DNA of 35,858 bases from a virus. Position 1 is the first letter of the stretch; each line of letters starts with the position of its first letter. The notes under the pieces were generated by a model that saw nothing but the letters and a program-made list of their open reading frames with translations, was not told where the DNA came from and did no database searches. Below are positions 21,245 through 28,855 of this stretch, piece after piece. The translations under genes and the position numbers were made by a program. Where the stretch lies: IMG/VR virus record IMGVR_UViG_3300042914_001779, positions 1-35,858 of that record, one strand, 5' to 3'.

Positions 21245-22491
21245 TACCTCCCGTGCTTGGCGCGCAACTTGGCCAATTCTTCCATCTCGGCCGGGGTCAA
21301 CCCTCCCGCGCCAGGGGCGGCAGGCGCATCGCCAGATCGAGCTTTTGCAGCACCCTGAACGCCCGGGCTATAGCGGCCGACCTGCGTTTGGGCCCAATCG
21401 CGCGCTGCCTTGAGCTTGCTGATCAGCATCTCAGGCGGGTCGGACGGGTTTGGCAGGAACGTGTTGGCGCGGGCCTGCTCGCCCATCGACAGCGCAGCGC
21501 CATACAGCTCGTTGATCTCCTGCGCAGCCTGGCGCAGCACGGTCGACCTGGCCTCAAGCTGCTGGGGCGTCAGGCCTACGGCCTTGGCCGCATAGCCCTG
21601 CACAGCGCCCGGCATTGTGGCCACAGCAGCGCTACGCAAGCCGAACGCGTCCGGGTTTGCCTCCACCATGTCAACCAGAGTGCTGGCCCGGCGCGCGACC
21701 GCGGAAAGATCTCCCGCTGCCGTCACTTCCTTGTCGAACGTGGCCTTGGGGATCATCGCCCCTTGGTATGGGGTGTAGTTGGGCGTGCCATCAGGCTGGA
21801 CAGTCAGCAGATAGCTGACGCCGCTCTTGGTGTTGGTGACAACCTGCTGGCCCTGCGGCGTAAATCCGGCCGGCGAGAAGGATCCAACCTGGCCGCCAGC
21901 CTTATCTGCAGCGCGCATATCAGCAATGCGCTGCTGCAAACTCAAGCCCTGCTGCCGGAAATCGTTGGCGATTGCGTCCTGGCGCAGTCGGTCCTGGCGG
22001 TCGCGCTCGGCACGTTCCTGCGCTTCAATCTGCCGCTCCAAGCCCAAGGCCTGGCGCTCAACTGATGCGCGGCGCGCATCACGCGAAGCAAACGGGTCCT
22101 TGATGAACTCGCCCGCCGGCGTCAGCATGCCGCCGCCCACCTTCATGGGCTCCTGCGCAGCCGCTGCTCGCTTCAAAAACTGAGCCTGCACTGGCTGGAA
22201 GCTGTCGCCAGCGTACTGCGCGGCTAGCGCGTTGAGCATGGCCTGCTCGCCTGCCTGACCTTGCTGACGCGCAAAGTTCTGCAGGGCCGACATGTCGACA
22301 TCTTTTTTGTCCATGTCGTCCATTTCCTGGTACAGCTTGCCCAAGCGCTGGCGCGTCGTAAGGGGCAGCGCCTGGCCAGGCTGCACGCTGTTAGACAGCG
22401 TCCCGCCAGGCGACACTAGCGAGCTCATGGCCATCGGCAGCATGGCCCGCTTGCGCAGCTCGACGTCCTCGGAAAAGGTCAGCGGATCCAT
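21244..22491 (-). CDS. Probable internal virion protein, 415 residues
   Basis: A 415-residue, mostly helical protein. The stop TAA overlaps the ATG of the downstream gene (TAATG). Residues about 60-200 are Gln/Ala/Arg-rich with coiled-coil character (FARQQGQAGEQAMLNALAAQ, then GLERQIEAQERAERDRQD). A compact segment follows at 205-250 (FTPQGQQVVTNTKSGVSYLL), then more helices and a Pro/Gly tail. Sequence family not recognised. Translational coupling with the Ala/Gly-rich ejection-type protein suggests both enter the virion together and work at DNA delivery. Confidence 0.62.
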   Translation of the reverse strand: MDPLTFSEDVELRKRAMLPMAMSSLVSPGGTLSNSVQPGQALPLTTRQRLGKLYQEMDDMDKKDVDMSALQNFARQQGQAGEQAMLNALAAQYAGDSFQPVQAQFLKRAAAAQEPMKVGGGMLTPAGEFIKDPFASRDARRASVERQALGLERQIEAQERAERDRQDRLRQDAIANDFRQQGLSLQQRIADMRAADKAGGQVGSFSPAGFTPQGQQVVTNTKSGVSYLLTVQPDGTPNYTPYQGAMIPKATFDKEVTAAGDLSAVARRASTLVDMVEANPDAFGLRSAAVATMPGAVQGYAAKAVGLTPQQLEARSTVLRQAAQEINELYGAALSMGEQARANTFLPNPSDPPEMLISKLKAARDWAQTQVGRYSPGVQGAAKARSGDAPAAPGAGGLTPAEMEELAKLRAKHGR

Positions 22492-22493
22492 GA

Positions 22494-22847
22494 TCAGTAC
22501 CCCGCCAAAGGATCGCGGTCGCCGTAGTCCATGACGCCGGTGCCGGTGATGCCCTGGCGCCGGCGGCGCATGTCATCAAGCGCCTGCCGCTGGCGCTGGT
22601 TCATGCCAGCCATGCCAGCGTCCACGCCCTTCTGCTGCTGCCCGGCCATGTAGGCGGTGCCCATCTGCGCGATCGCGTTGGCGATGCCGGGCGCCACGTA
22701 GTGCTTGCCCACCATCTGGCCCTGCATGGGCTCCATGGCGCGGCCACGCAGTGCGTCAACCATCGCCTGCTTGCGGCGCATCTCGTCCTGCTCAGGACGC
22801 ATCGCGCCCATCTCCAGCAGGTAGTCGAACATCAGGTTGTCGTTCAT
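22494..22847 (-). CDS. Small virion-associated helical protein
   Basis: A 117-residue protein rich in Met, Gln and Arg (QDEMRRKQAMVDALRGRAME, then MNQRQRQALDDMRRRRQG), predicted to be helical throughout apart from a Gly-rich end. Its start overlaps the stop of the S74-containing gene and it precedes the internal virion proteins by two bases. The composition resembles small internal virion components but no family is recognised. Confidence 0.62.
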   Translation of the reverse strand: MNDNLMFDYLLEMGAMRPEQDEMRRKQAMVDALRGRAMEPMQGQMVGKHYVAPGIANAIAQMGTAYMAGQQQKGVDAGMAGMNQRQRQALDDMRRRRQGITGTGVMDYGDRDPLAGY

Positions 22848-24307
22848 TGCAGGCCTCCGTAGTTCACCATCAGGTAGCCGCTGGCGTGGCGCTTGACCAA
22901 GTCAGGGCGCACGCGCTCCACCTCTTGCGCAATCACACCGCGTTGCGGCATTCCCATCATCGTGTAGTCGTAAATGCCAACACCGATCGAATGAGTGCCA
23001 ACCCGCTTGAGGTTGGACTTCAGACGACGGTCAGAGAACATAAACGCGGCCGAGCCGAGCTGCGCGCCGGCGCCTAGCAAGTTGCCGAATGCGGCGTTCT
23101 GCGCGTTGGCAGCGCCTAGCGCGGCGTCGTAGCCCATCTGCGTGGCGCCCAGGATGTTGGGCGTCTCGGAGCGCTGCGCAGCTGCAAACGACGGCATGTT
23201 GGGCATGTTCACCTGCTGACCCGAAAGCAGCGCGTTCATCTCGTTCAGCGACATGCCACGACGCTGCATCTGCTCCGCGATCGCCTGCTGGCGCAGACGG
23301 TTCTGCGCGTCGGCGAACTGCTGGTTCAGCCCGTACTGCTGACCGATGGCCTGGTTCTGTGCCTGCATGCGCGCCAGGTCCAGCGCCTGGGCCTGACCCA
23401 GCGCCTGGTTCTGGAACTGCGCAGAGCCCAGGCCCTGGCTGTAGTCCTGGCCGATAGCCTGGTTGCGGAACTGACCGGCCTGCAGGCCTTGGTTGAACGC
23501 TTGGTTGGCGGCCTGGTTGTAGAAGTTGCCGCCGGTGACGTCCTCGTTGAACGCCTGCTGACGCGCGCCCATCTGCATACCGAACAGGCGCTGCGCCTCG
23601 TTGCCGGCCTGGTCAAGCGCGTTGAAGCGCTCGTTGGCCTGACGCTGCTGCAACTCGGTCAGCGCGCGGTTGTAGGCCTCAGATCCCTGCGTGAATCCCT
23701 GGTTGGCCAGGCGCGTCTCAAGCTGTTGCTGCTGGAAGCTGTGCACCGGCTGCATGCGTTGCATGAGCTGGTCGGCAACACGGTCGCGGTACCCTGAATC
23801 CACCTGCGGCAGCATCGGGTTGTCACCCGTGTCCAGTCCGCGCTGCAGCGATTCGGTCTGCACATTACCCTGCGGACGGCCGAAACCGAACGCGGTCGTG
23901 ATGCCCGGCGTGTAGTCGGTCGTGCGCGTCTGCAGCGGCTGCGCCATGTTGGCCTGGGCCATCTGCGGCAGCGACTGGTAGTCGAACGGGCGAGAGTATT
24001 CGCTGGACACGCGGTCCATGAAGCTGCCAGCCAACTGCGAGCGCTCGTTCTGCAGGCCAATTTGCGCGTTCAGCGCGTCCTGCAGGCCAGGCGCCAGGGT
24101 GTTGTTTTGCGTCCACGACGTGACGTACTGACCTGTTGCGGGGTCAGTCGTCGCCGACGTCATCCAGGACTGCGAACCGAACGGCGTGTTGATCGTCGGC
24201 CGGTTGGCAAAGTTCTGAATGTTGGTCAGCTCCTTAGAAGCTGCCGCCTGCGTGTTCGCCGCGCCGATGTAATCAGGCGGCGGCGGTGCTGATCCTTTTC
24301 CGCCCAT
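22844..24307 (-). CDS. Gln/Asn-rich virion protein with S74 chaperone end
   Basis: A 487-residue protein from the ATG at 24307 (AAGGAG upstream). It opens with GGKGSAPPPPDYIGAANTQA, an N-terminus I associate with podovirus internal virion proteins. Residues about 200-390 are Gln/Asn-rich with quasi-repeats (ANQAFNQGLQAGQFRNQAIG, QNQALGQAQALDLARMQAQ). The last 65 residues are a short Peptidase_S74 domain: FSDRRLKSNLKRVG, GVGIYDYTMMG and RGVIAQEVERVRPDLV. S74 domains act as self-cleaving intramolecular chaperones that trimerise a preceding fold, with cleavage just before the Ser of SDxRLK. It is usually found on fibres or spikes, so its place on this protein is notable. Confidence 0.78.
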   Translation of the reverse strand: MGGKGSAPPPPDYIGAANTQAAASKELTNIQNFANRPTINTPFGSQSWMTSATTDPATGQYVTSWTQNNTLAPGLQDALNAQIGLQNERSQLAGSFMDRVSSEYSRPFDYQSLPQMAQANMAQPLQTRTTDYTPGITTAFGFGRPQGNVQTESLQRGLDTGDNPMLPQVDSGYRDRVADQLMQRMQPVHSFQQQQLETRLANQGFTQGSEAYNRALTELQQRQANERFNALDQAGNEAQRLFGMQMGARQQAFNEDVTGGNFYNQAANQAFNQGLQAGQFRNQAIGQDYSQGLGSAQFQNQALGQAQALDLARMQAQNQAIGQQYGLNQQFADAQNRLRQQAIAEQMQRRGMSLNEMNALLSGQQVNMPNMPSFAAAQRSETPNILGATQMGYDAALGAANAQNAAFGNLLGAGAQLGSAAFMFSDRRLKSNLKRVGTHSIGVGIYDYTMMGMPQRGVIAQEVERVRPDLVKRHASGYLMVNYGGLQ

Positions 24308-24713
24308 GAGCGTTCTCCTTGATCCAGCGGCACTCGTCGTGCCGCATTTCAAACATCACACAATCGACTGTCTCGGCAATCCTGCGGAAGCCAAGCTTTT
24401 CATTCATGTGCAGGGCATCGTCCAAATTCTTGGGCGTCAGACCGTACACAGCTTCCATGCCGCATTTTATGAAGGGATACTCAAAGGCGGCCCGCCAGAG
24501 CTTGCGCGACAGCGAGTGCGGCCCGTCAAACGCGACGTGCATCCAGCACGAGGACATCGTCCAAGCGTTGTAGGCGACCGCGCAGGAAATCGTGCCGTCG
24601 TCCCGCATGCACCCGATCGTGCGCACGTCACTGCTCCACGGCAGCCGCGTGCGCTTATTCATCCACTCCCAAACGAGTGGATACTGACCGGGCTGATCGG
24701 TAACGAGGGTCAC
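24273..24713 (-). CDS. GNAT-like acetyltransferase-fold protein
   Basis: A 146-residue protein with the beta-alpha pattern of a GNAT domain: an N-terminal segment, a RTIGCMRDDGTISCAVAYNA hairpin, an aromatic strand (SCWMHVAFDGP), a helix preceded by LSRKLWRAAFEY and ending in the AVYGLTPKNLDDALHMNEKL and GFRRIAETVD strands typical of the acetyl-CoA-binding end. The consensus pyrophosphate-binding loop is not clear, so it may be inactive. Similar GNAT-like genes sit among virion genes in other podoviruses and could encode a minor internal virion protein. It overlaps the S74-containing gene by 35 bases. Confidence 0.65.
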   Translation of the reverse strand: MTLVTDQPGQYPLVWEWMNKRTRLPWSSDVRTIGCMRDDGTISCAVAYNAWTMSSCWMHVAFDGPHSLSRKLWRAAFEYPFIKCGMEAVYGLTPKNLDDALHMNEKLGFRRIAETVDCVMFEMRHDECRWIKENAHGRKRISTAAA

Positions 24714-25309
24714 ACCAGCCCCGCGTTGTACAGGGCAAGGGCCCGATTAAAGTCAGCGTCGCTGACGCCTAGCTTGGTGATGGCCCCCTGGCGCGTCTGA
24801 TCAACATTGAACCCCTGACCAATCGACTCAGAGATCGCAGTGGCAAGCCGCTTATCCAACGCGCTGTTGAACTGCGCCTCGGTCGCACCGAGCTTTTCCA
24901 TCGACCCCTGCTTGGTCAGCGGAATGTTGAACCCCTGCTCATACGACTCATAAATTGCTTGGCCAAGTCGATCGTCTAGCGCCGCATTGAATTGCTCTGG
25001 CTTGACGCCGTACTGCGACTGCAGGCCAGCCTGGATCTGCGGCAGCTTGTAGCCCTGTTGGTACGACTCAAAAATGGACTGTCCAATCTGGTTGTTTGTA
25101 AACGGCCTGAGCGGAGGCGCCGTCATCGACGGCATTTGAGACAGCGTCGGGTTGAACAGGTTGTTGCCGAACTGCATCCGGCGGCCTATCGCCTGGCCAT
25201 TCGGGGCGTTCTCAAACATCGTGACGCCAGGATTGTCAGATCCGGCAGGCGACGCGCTGCGTAGCGATTCGATTAGCGAGCTGACATATTGAGGTTGTGC
25301 GTTGTTCAT
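24710..25309 (-). CDS. Virion-region protein with three 40-residue repeats
   Basis: A 199-residue protein from the ATG at 25309 (GGAG upstream; the ATG overlaps the preceding TGA). Residues 75-114, 115-154 and 155-194 are three tandem repeats of exactly 40 residues. Each opens with (I/L)GQxIxES(Y/I)xQG(Y/F), continues through a hydrophobic-basic LTKQG or TRQG segment to KLGxxxxxFNxAL and ends in a basic or acidic cap. The unit looks like two helices joined by a turn, suggesting a rod or a repeated binding surface. The N-terminal 70 residues are low-complexity with Pro, Asn and Ser. No family recognised; position implies a minor virion component. Confidence 0.7.
   Translation of the reverse strand: MNNAQPQYVSSLIESLRSASPAGSDNPGVTMFENAPNGQAIGRRMQFGNNLFNPTLSQMPSMTAPPLRPFTNNQIGQSIFESYQQGYKLPQIQAGLQSQYGVKPEQFNAALDDRLGQAIYESYEQGFNIPLTKQGSMEKLGATEAQFNSALDKRLATAISESIGQGFNVDQTRQGAITKLGVSDADFNRALALYNAGLV
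24728..25087 (-). repeat. Three tandem 120-bp coding repeats
   Basis: Units at 24968-25087, 24848-24967 and 24728-24847 encode the three 40-residue repeats. They are in phase, equal in length and without insertions, but diverged at the DNA level, so the duplication is old or under selection at the protein level. Confidence 0.85.
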
Positions 25310-26922
25310 CACATCACTCCACCAGTTTCAAATAGGACATGCGAGCTGGTGAACACCGTCTGCGGCAGGCCGCGCACCTTCATGCGCAGCGAACCGTAGT
25401 AGCCCAGGCCGTTGGTGCCGGCCCAGCCTTGGTAGGTGTTCTGCCCGGCCCATGTCGCCACGTTCCAGACTGCTGCGCTCCACACACCGCTGTCGTCGGC
25501 CAGGTAGAACGGCGAACCGCCCACCGGCGACAACTGGAACTGCGTGTTGATCGCAAGCTTGACCGAGGGCGCCGACAGCGCAATGAAGATCGGCCGCACC
25601 ATGCTGAACTTCTTGTTCTGCGCGGGCGTGCCAAAGTGCGAGAAAGCTGTCTGGACGTCGCCCTCGACGTAGTTGCCGCCAGCGCCCACGGTGTCCACAC
25701 CGTCGCGGTCGCCGAACAGGCCCTTGCATGTCAGACCATCGTCGGTGCCGAAATAGAGCTGGCCGCCGATCACCGTCGCGCAGCGCATCGGCATGCCAAC
25801 GAACTCGCACCAGGCGCCGGTGGTGACGTTCATGGCGAACTGCCGGAACGTGCCGCCGTCGTTTGGCAGCTTGATCACCAGCACCTCGGACGAGGGCACC
25901 ACGAACACGTTGAAGTAGCGGTTGTTGCGCAGCTTGCGCACTAGGGGCGCGAACACCGACTGGATCTTGGACGCAGGGCCGCCGGCCTGCACGTCCTGCG
26001 AATACTGACCCGTGATCAGGCGCGACATCGGCACCAGGCCGAGCTCGCTGACGATCATCACGTCGCCGCCGAACGGGGTGAAGTAGCTGCCGAACTTGGG
26101 CACCGGGCCCACGTACCAGACGCCCTTCAGGCCGAACGTCGTCGCGCTAGTCGGGTCGGTTCCCTCCCACACGGCCACATCGCCCTCGGTCCCCACGGCG
26201 ATCAGGAAGTCATCGACGGAGAAACCGGCGTCGATCGTCCAGTTGAACAGCGCGGAAACCGAGCCGCCGTTACGCAGGATCGAGCCCATGGGGAACGACG
26301 TCACGGTGCCCGTGATCGCGTCCACGGTGTCCATGTAGCCGACGTTTGAGCTGCCCTCAAACGTGAACCAGACGCGGCGTTTCCACACGGCAACCGTGCG
26401 CACCGCCGTTGTCATGCCGGTCACGGTTCCAGTGCGGTTGACCCAGCCGGAGGTGGTGCTGTAGGTCCAGTACCCGGCGCCAGGCGAGACGGCCAACAGG
26501 AACGTGTCTGCGGCCGTCGAGAATTGCGTCGTCCACCAGTCGTCGTTGGTGCTGCCGGTGCCCGTCACTGCAAGCACCGGCGCGCCGCTGGCCGTCACGT
26601 CGTAGATGTTGCCGTTGGCGGCCATGAACACCTTGTTGTTGGCCGGGTTGGGCGCGGTGTACGAGAACACCGAATCCACGGCCTGCGGCACGCTGGCGAC
26701 GGTGACCGCGGTGGCGTGCACCTGGTAGCCCTTGCGCAGCTCCACGCCCTGCTGGCGCGGAATCATGTTGGTCAGAACCAGCGCGTCCTGCGGCGACATC
26801 GCCGAGATGGGGTCGCGGTAGTTCAGGCCGCCAGTCGGTGCCGGGATGACAACTGATTGCGCAGTTTGTGCGGCGGCCGCCCTTCGCGGAGTCTTGAAGG
26901 GCCTGACGGGGACCAACGGCAT
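25309..26922 (-). CDS. Tail nozzle/hub-like beta-rich protein
   Basis: A 537-residue beta-rich protein. A GLNYRDPISAMSPQDALVLT segment near residue 32 and the following NMIPRQQGVELRKGYQVHA are typical of podovirus tail proteins of the T7 gp12 or P22 gp10 kind, which build a propeller-like nozzle. Repeated strands with NKVFMAANGNIYDVTA and FMAAN-like patterns support a propeller. The C-terminal 100 residues (AINTQFQLSPVGG, GYYGSLRMKVRGL) look like another beta domain. It directly follows the adaptor-like protein, matching the head-tail gene order of podoviruses. Assignment is from fold pattern and position, not a clear family signature. Confidence 0.72.
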   Translation of the reverse strand: MPLVPVRPFKTPRRAAAAQTAQSVVIPAPTGGLNYRDPISAMSPQDALVLTNMIPRQQGVELRKGYQVHATAVTVASVPQAVDSVFSYTAPNPANNKVFMAANGNIYDVTASGAPVLAVTGTGSTNDDWWTTQFSTAADTFLLAVSPGAGYWTYSTTSGWVNRTGTVTGMTTAVRTVAVWKRRVWFTFEGSSNVGYMDTVDAITGTVTSFPMGSILRNGGSVSALFNWTIDAGFSVDDFLIAVGTEGDVAVWEGTDPTSATTFGLKGVWYVGPVPKFGSYFTPFGGDVMIVSELGLVPMSRLITGQYSQDVQAGGPASKIQSVFAPLVRKLRNNRYFNVFVVPSSEVLVIKLPNDGGTFRQFAMNVTTGAWCEFVGMPMRCATVIGGQLYFGTDDGLTCKGLFGDRDGVDTVGAGGNYVEGDVQTAFSHFGTPAQNKKFSMVRPIFIALSAPSVKLAINTQFQLSPVGGSPFYLADDSGVWSAAVWNVATWAGQNTYQGWAGTNGLGYYGSLRMKVRGLPQTVFTSSHVLFETGGVM

Positions 26923-26925
26923 GGT

Positions 26926-27675
26926 TTAGCCCCCCATGCCCGTGTCGGGCGTATTGATCAGCGGCTGGATGTAGGGGAAGCGGAAGTCGCGCGCCATCGA
27001 CAGCACTGGCGCGCCCTTTTCGGTGTTCTTGCGGTTGTCGAACGCGATGTTGAAGTCGCGCATCGCGGCACTGCTATCAAGGCCCTTCATTTCGAGCCAC
27101 TTGACTCGTGTGTACAACGTGATGACAGTGGCGTCGAGCAGCGACACGTCGCCGTTCTTGGTCATGCGGTTCTTGTACAGCGTGCTGTCGTCCTGGTCGC
27201 GGACCCAGCCCGCAGACAGGTAGAACACGCTCATCGTCTGCGGCGCGCTCGGGGGCGCCAAGACGTAGATCTTGTTGTCGCGGACCTGCCAGTAGAACGA
27301 CAGCGTCGGCAGAGTCGTGCGGATGAGCAGCTGCTGCCACATCTGCGGCGACACCGGGCCCAGCGACGGGAACTGCGTGGTCGCGTTCCAGTTGGTCTGG
27401 TCGATCCACTTGAACAGATCCTCGGGCAGGTCAAACGCGCGCTCGCGCTGATTGGCCTCCGAGGCCTGGATCGTCATGGCGTGACGCTTGATCAGCTCCT
27501 GCCAATCAAACATCGACAGCAGCTCGTTGCCGGCCATGTTGGCCGCCTGCACCATCTGCTGAATCGCGGGATCCTCAGAGCCCGCAGCATCGGTCGGAAC
27601 GGGGTAGGCCACCATCCCGGCCACGTTTTGCACGATGGCCGAGAGGGTCGATTCGTTGACGATTTGGAAGGCCAT
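26926..27675 (-). CDS. Head-tail adaptor / tail tubular A-like protein
   Basis: A 249-residue protein preceded by GGGGGACGGGG. It begins MAFQIVNESTLSAIVQNVAG, followed by AIQQMVQAANMAGNELLSMF and DWQELIKRHAMTI, a helical start typical of T7 gp11 or P22 gp4-type adaptors that attach to the portal ring. The middle has beta-rich FPSLGPVSPQMWQQLL and VRDNKIYVLAPPS, and the C-terminal half is helical (ATVITLYTRVKWLEM). It lies immediately before the nozzle-like gene. Together they would form the short tail below the portal. Confidence 0.75.
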   Translation of the reverse strand: MAFQIVNESTLSAIVQNVAGMVAYPVPTDAAGSEDPAIQQMVQAANMAGNELLSMFDWQELIKRHAMTIQASEANQRERAFDLPEDLFKWIDQTNWNATTQFPSLGPVSPQMWQQLLIRTTLPTLSFYWQVRDNKIYVLAPPSAPQTMSVFYLSAGWVRDQDDSTLYKNRMTKNGDVSLLDATVITLYTRVKWLEMKGLDSSAAMRDFNIAFDNRKNTEKGAPVLSMARDFRFPYIQPLINTPDTGMGG

Positions 27676-27690
27676 CCCCGTCCCCCGGTG

Positions 27691-28299
27691 TTACTCAGCG
27701 TCTGCGGTCGCAGCCACGTTGCGCTTGCTAGGCTTTGCCTGCGCCTGGAGCGCTTCGATCATGGCGCGCATCTCCTCAATCTGCGCGTCACGCTTTTGCA
27801 GCTCCTCGTTCATCTTCTCGATCGGGGCATTGTTGGCCGCGACCTGCATAAACGCCTTGGCGCGCGACTTGTCCTGCTGGAAGCCCATGAACTTCTGGCC
27901 CAGGTTGTCAGGCGCATCAGCGAGCTGCTCGACCGTGATGATCTTGAAGAACTTGTATTCCTCAGCCTTGGCCGGCGTGATGCCAGGCAGCGCCGTCAGG
28001 GGCGTGCCCGTCACCGCCTCCTCCTGGCCAGCCTTCCACTTGTTGTAGCGGTCGCCAAAGCGCTGAATGTCCAGGGCATTGATCGGCTTGTCGATCACGC
28101 TGCTCTTGTCACCCGGCGTGTGGATGCGGATGTAGTCCGTCTCCACATAAATGGCGCGGCCGGCCTCGCGGCTTTGCGCCTCGTGCAGGACCGGCTTGCG
28201 GTAGAACTCGACGTACAAACGAGAATCGTGGGAAAAACGATTCTCGTTGGGTTGAGGTAGTGGAACCTCGGCGAACATAGTGGGTGTCGTGGGTTGCAT
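27691..28299 (-). CDS. Conserved head-region protein with HhH-like motif
   Basis: A 202-residue protein with AAGGA before the ATG. Residues about 30-75 are beta-rich (HDSRLYVEFYRKPVL, IYVETDYIRIHTPGD). A helix-hairpin-helix-like segment follows (LTALPGITPAKAEEYKFF, then VEQLADAPDN). The C-terminus is a coiled coil (KMNEELQKRDAQIEEMRAMI) with a basic tail. It lies between the decoration-like protein and the adaptor, so it is probably a head-completion or minor head protein. I do not recognise the family. Confidence 0.68.
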   Translation of the reverse strand: MQPTTPTMFAEVPLPQPNENRFSHDSRLYVEFYRKPVLHEAQSREAGRAIYVETDYIRIHTPGDKSSVIDKPINALDIQRFGDRYNKWKAGQEEAVTGTPLTALPGITPAKAEEYKFFKIITVEQLADAPDNLGQKFMGFQQDKSRAKAFMQVAANNAPIEKMNEELQKRDAQIEEMRAMIEALQAQAKPSKRNVAATADAE

Positions 28300-28318
28300 G
28301 GTTTTCCTTTTTTAGTGA

Positions 28319-28771
28319 TTAAGCGCCGGGACCGTCACCAGTCTCGACCTTCATGTCGGTCGTCGTTGCCGACGCCCCGATCCGCTGGCCACTGATGCTG
28401 GCCTCATCCGCGCCGGTCGGGTTGATGCCCTGGCACACAGCGCCGAGGCCCTGTGATGCAGCGGTATCAAGCACCGTCTTTGCGTTGGCGCTCACGGCAG
28501 CGCCATATCCGATGGTGTAGAACGTGAACTCAGCCACGGCCGACGGGTCGTTGCCATCGCTTGTGGCGTAGGCGCGGACGACGACGGATTGGCCAGAGGC
28601 GGCGGGCAGCGTGACCGCGCCCGAGTAGGTCGTCCAGCCGGTGTTGGCCGGAGCGGTCCCGTAGGTGTAGCGAATGGTCGCGCCTTCAGTGGCACATGCC
28701 AGCGTGAAGGTCGATCCAGGATTGACCTGGCCGCCAGAGGGCGACGCGGTCGGAGTTGCGGTTGCCGGCAT
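28319..28771 (-). CDS. Head decoration protein, Ig-like domain
   Basis: A 150-residue protein with AGGAG six bases before the ATG. Residues 10-85 resemble a chitobiase-C-terminal/FN3-type beta sandwich: PSGGQVNPGSTFTLACATEG, ATIRYTYGT, SGAVTLPAASGQSVVVRAYA and AVAEFTFYTIG. The C-terminal 60 residues (LDTAASQGLGAVCQGINPTG) are different and may anchor to the capsid. Ig-like surface proteins next to the capsid gene often decorate phage heads and bind carbohydrate. It lies 85 bases downstream of the capsid gene, with a structured RNA element between them that may reduce its expression. Confidence 0.7.
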   Translation of the reverse strand: MPATATPTASPSGGQVNPGSTFTLACATEGATIRYTYGTAPANTGWTTYSGAVTLPAASGQSVVVRAYATSDGNDPSAVAEFTFYTIGYGAAVSANAKTVLDTAASQGLGAVCQGINPTGADEASISGQRIGASATTTDMKVETGDGPGA

Positions 28772-28789
28772 GTTGATCTCCTGAATGGC

Positions 28790-28841
28790 AAAAAACCCAA
28801 GGGGTGTGGGTCACCCCAGCCCCTTGGGAAGGGTGACCCAC
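28790..28841 (-). terminator. Interleaved stems: attenuator or pseudoknot
   Basis: Two perfect stems interleave. GTGGGTCACCC (28806-28816) pairs with GGGTGACCCAC (28831-28841), and CCCAAGGGG (28796-28804) pairs with CCCCTTGGG (28820-28828). On the minus strand the second stem is followed by six T bases (28790-28795), so it is a rho-independent terminator; the first stem uses part of the same span and would be an anti-terminator or form a pseudoknot with it. The element lies between the major capsid gene and the decoration gene. Confidence 0.8.
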
Positions 28842-28855
28842 GACAGGCCCACCAA

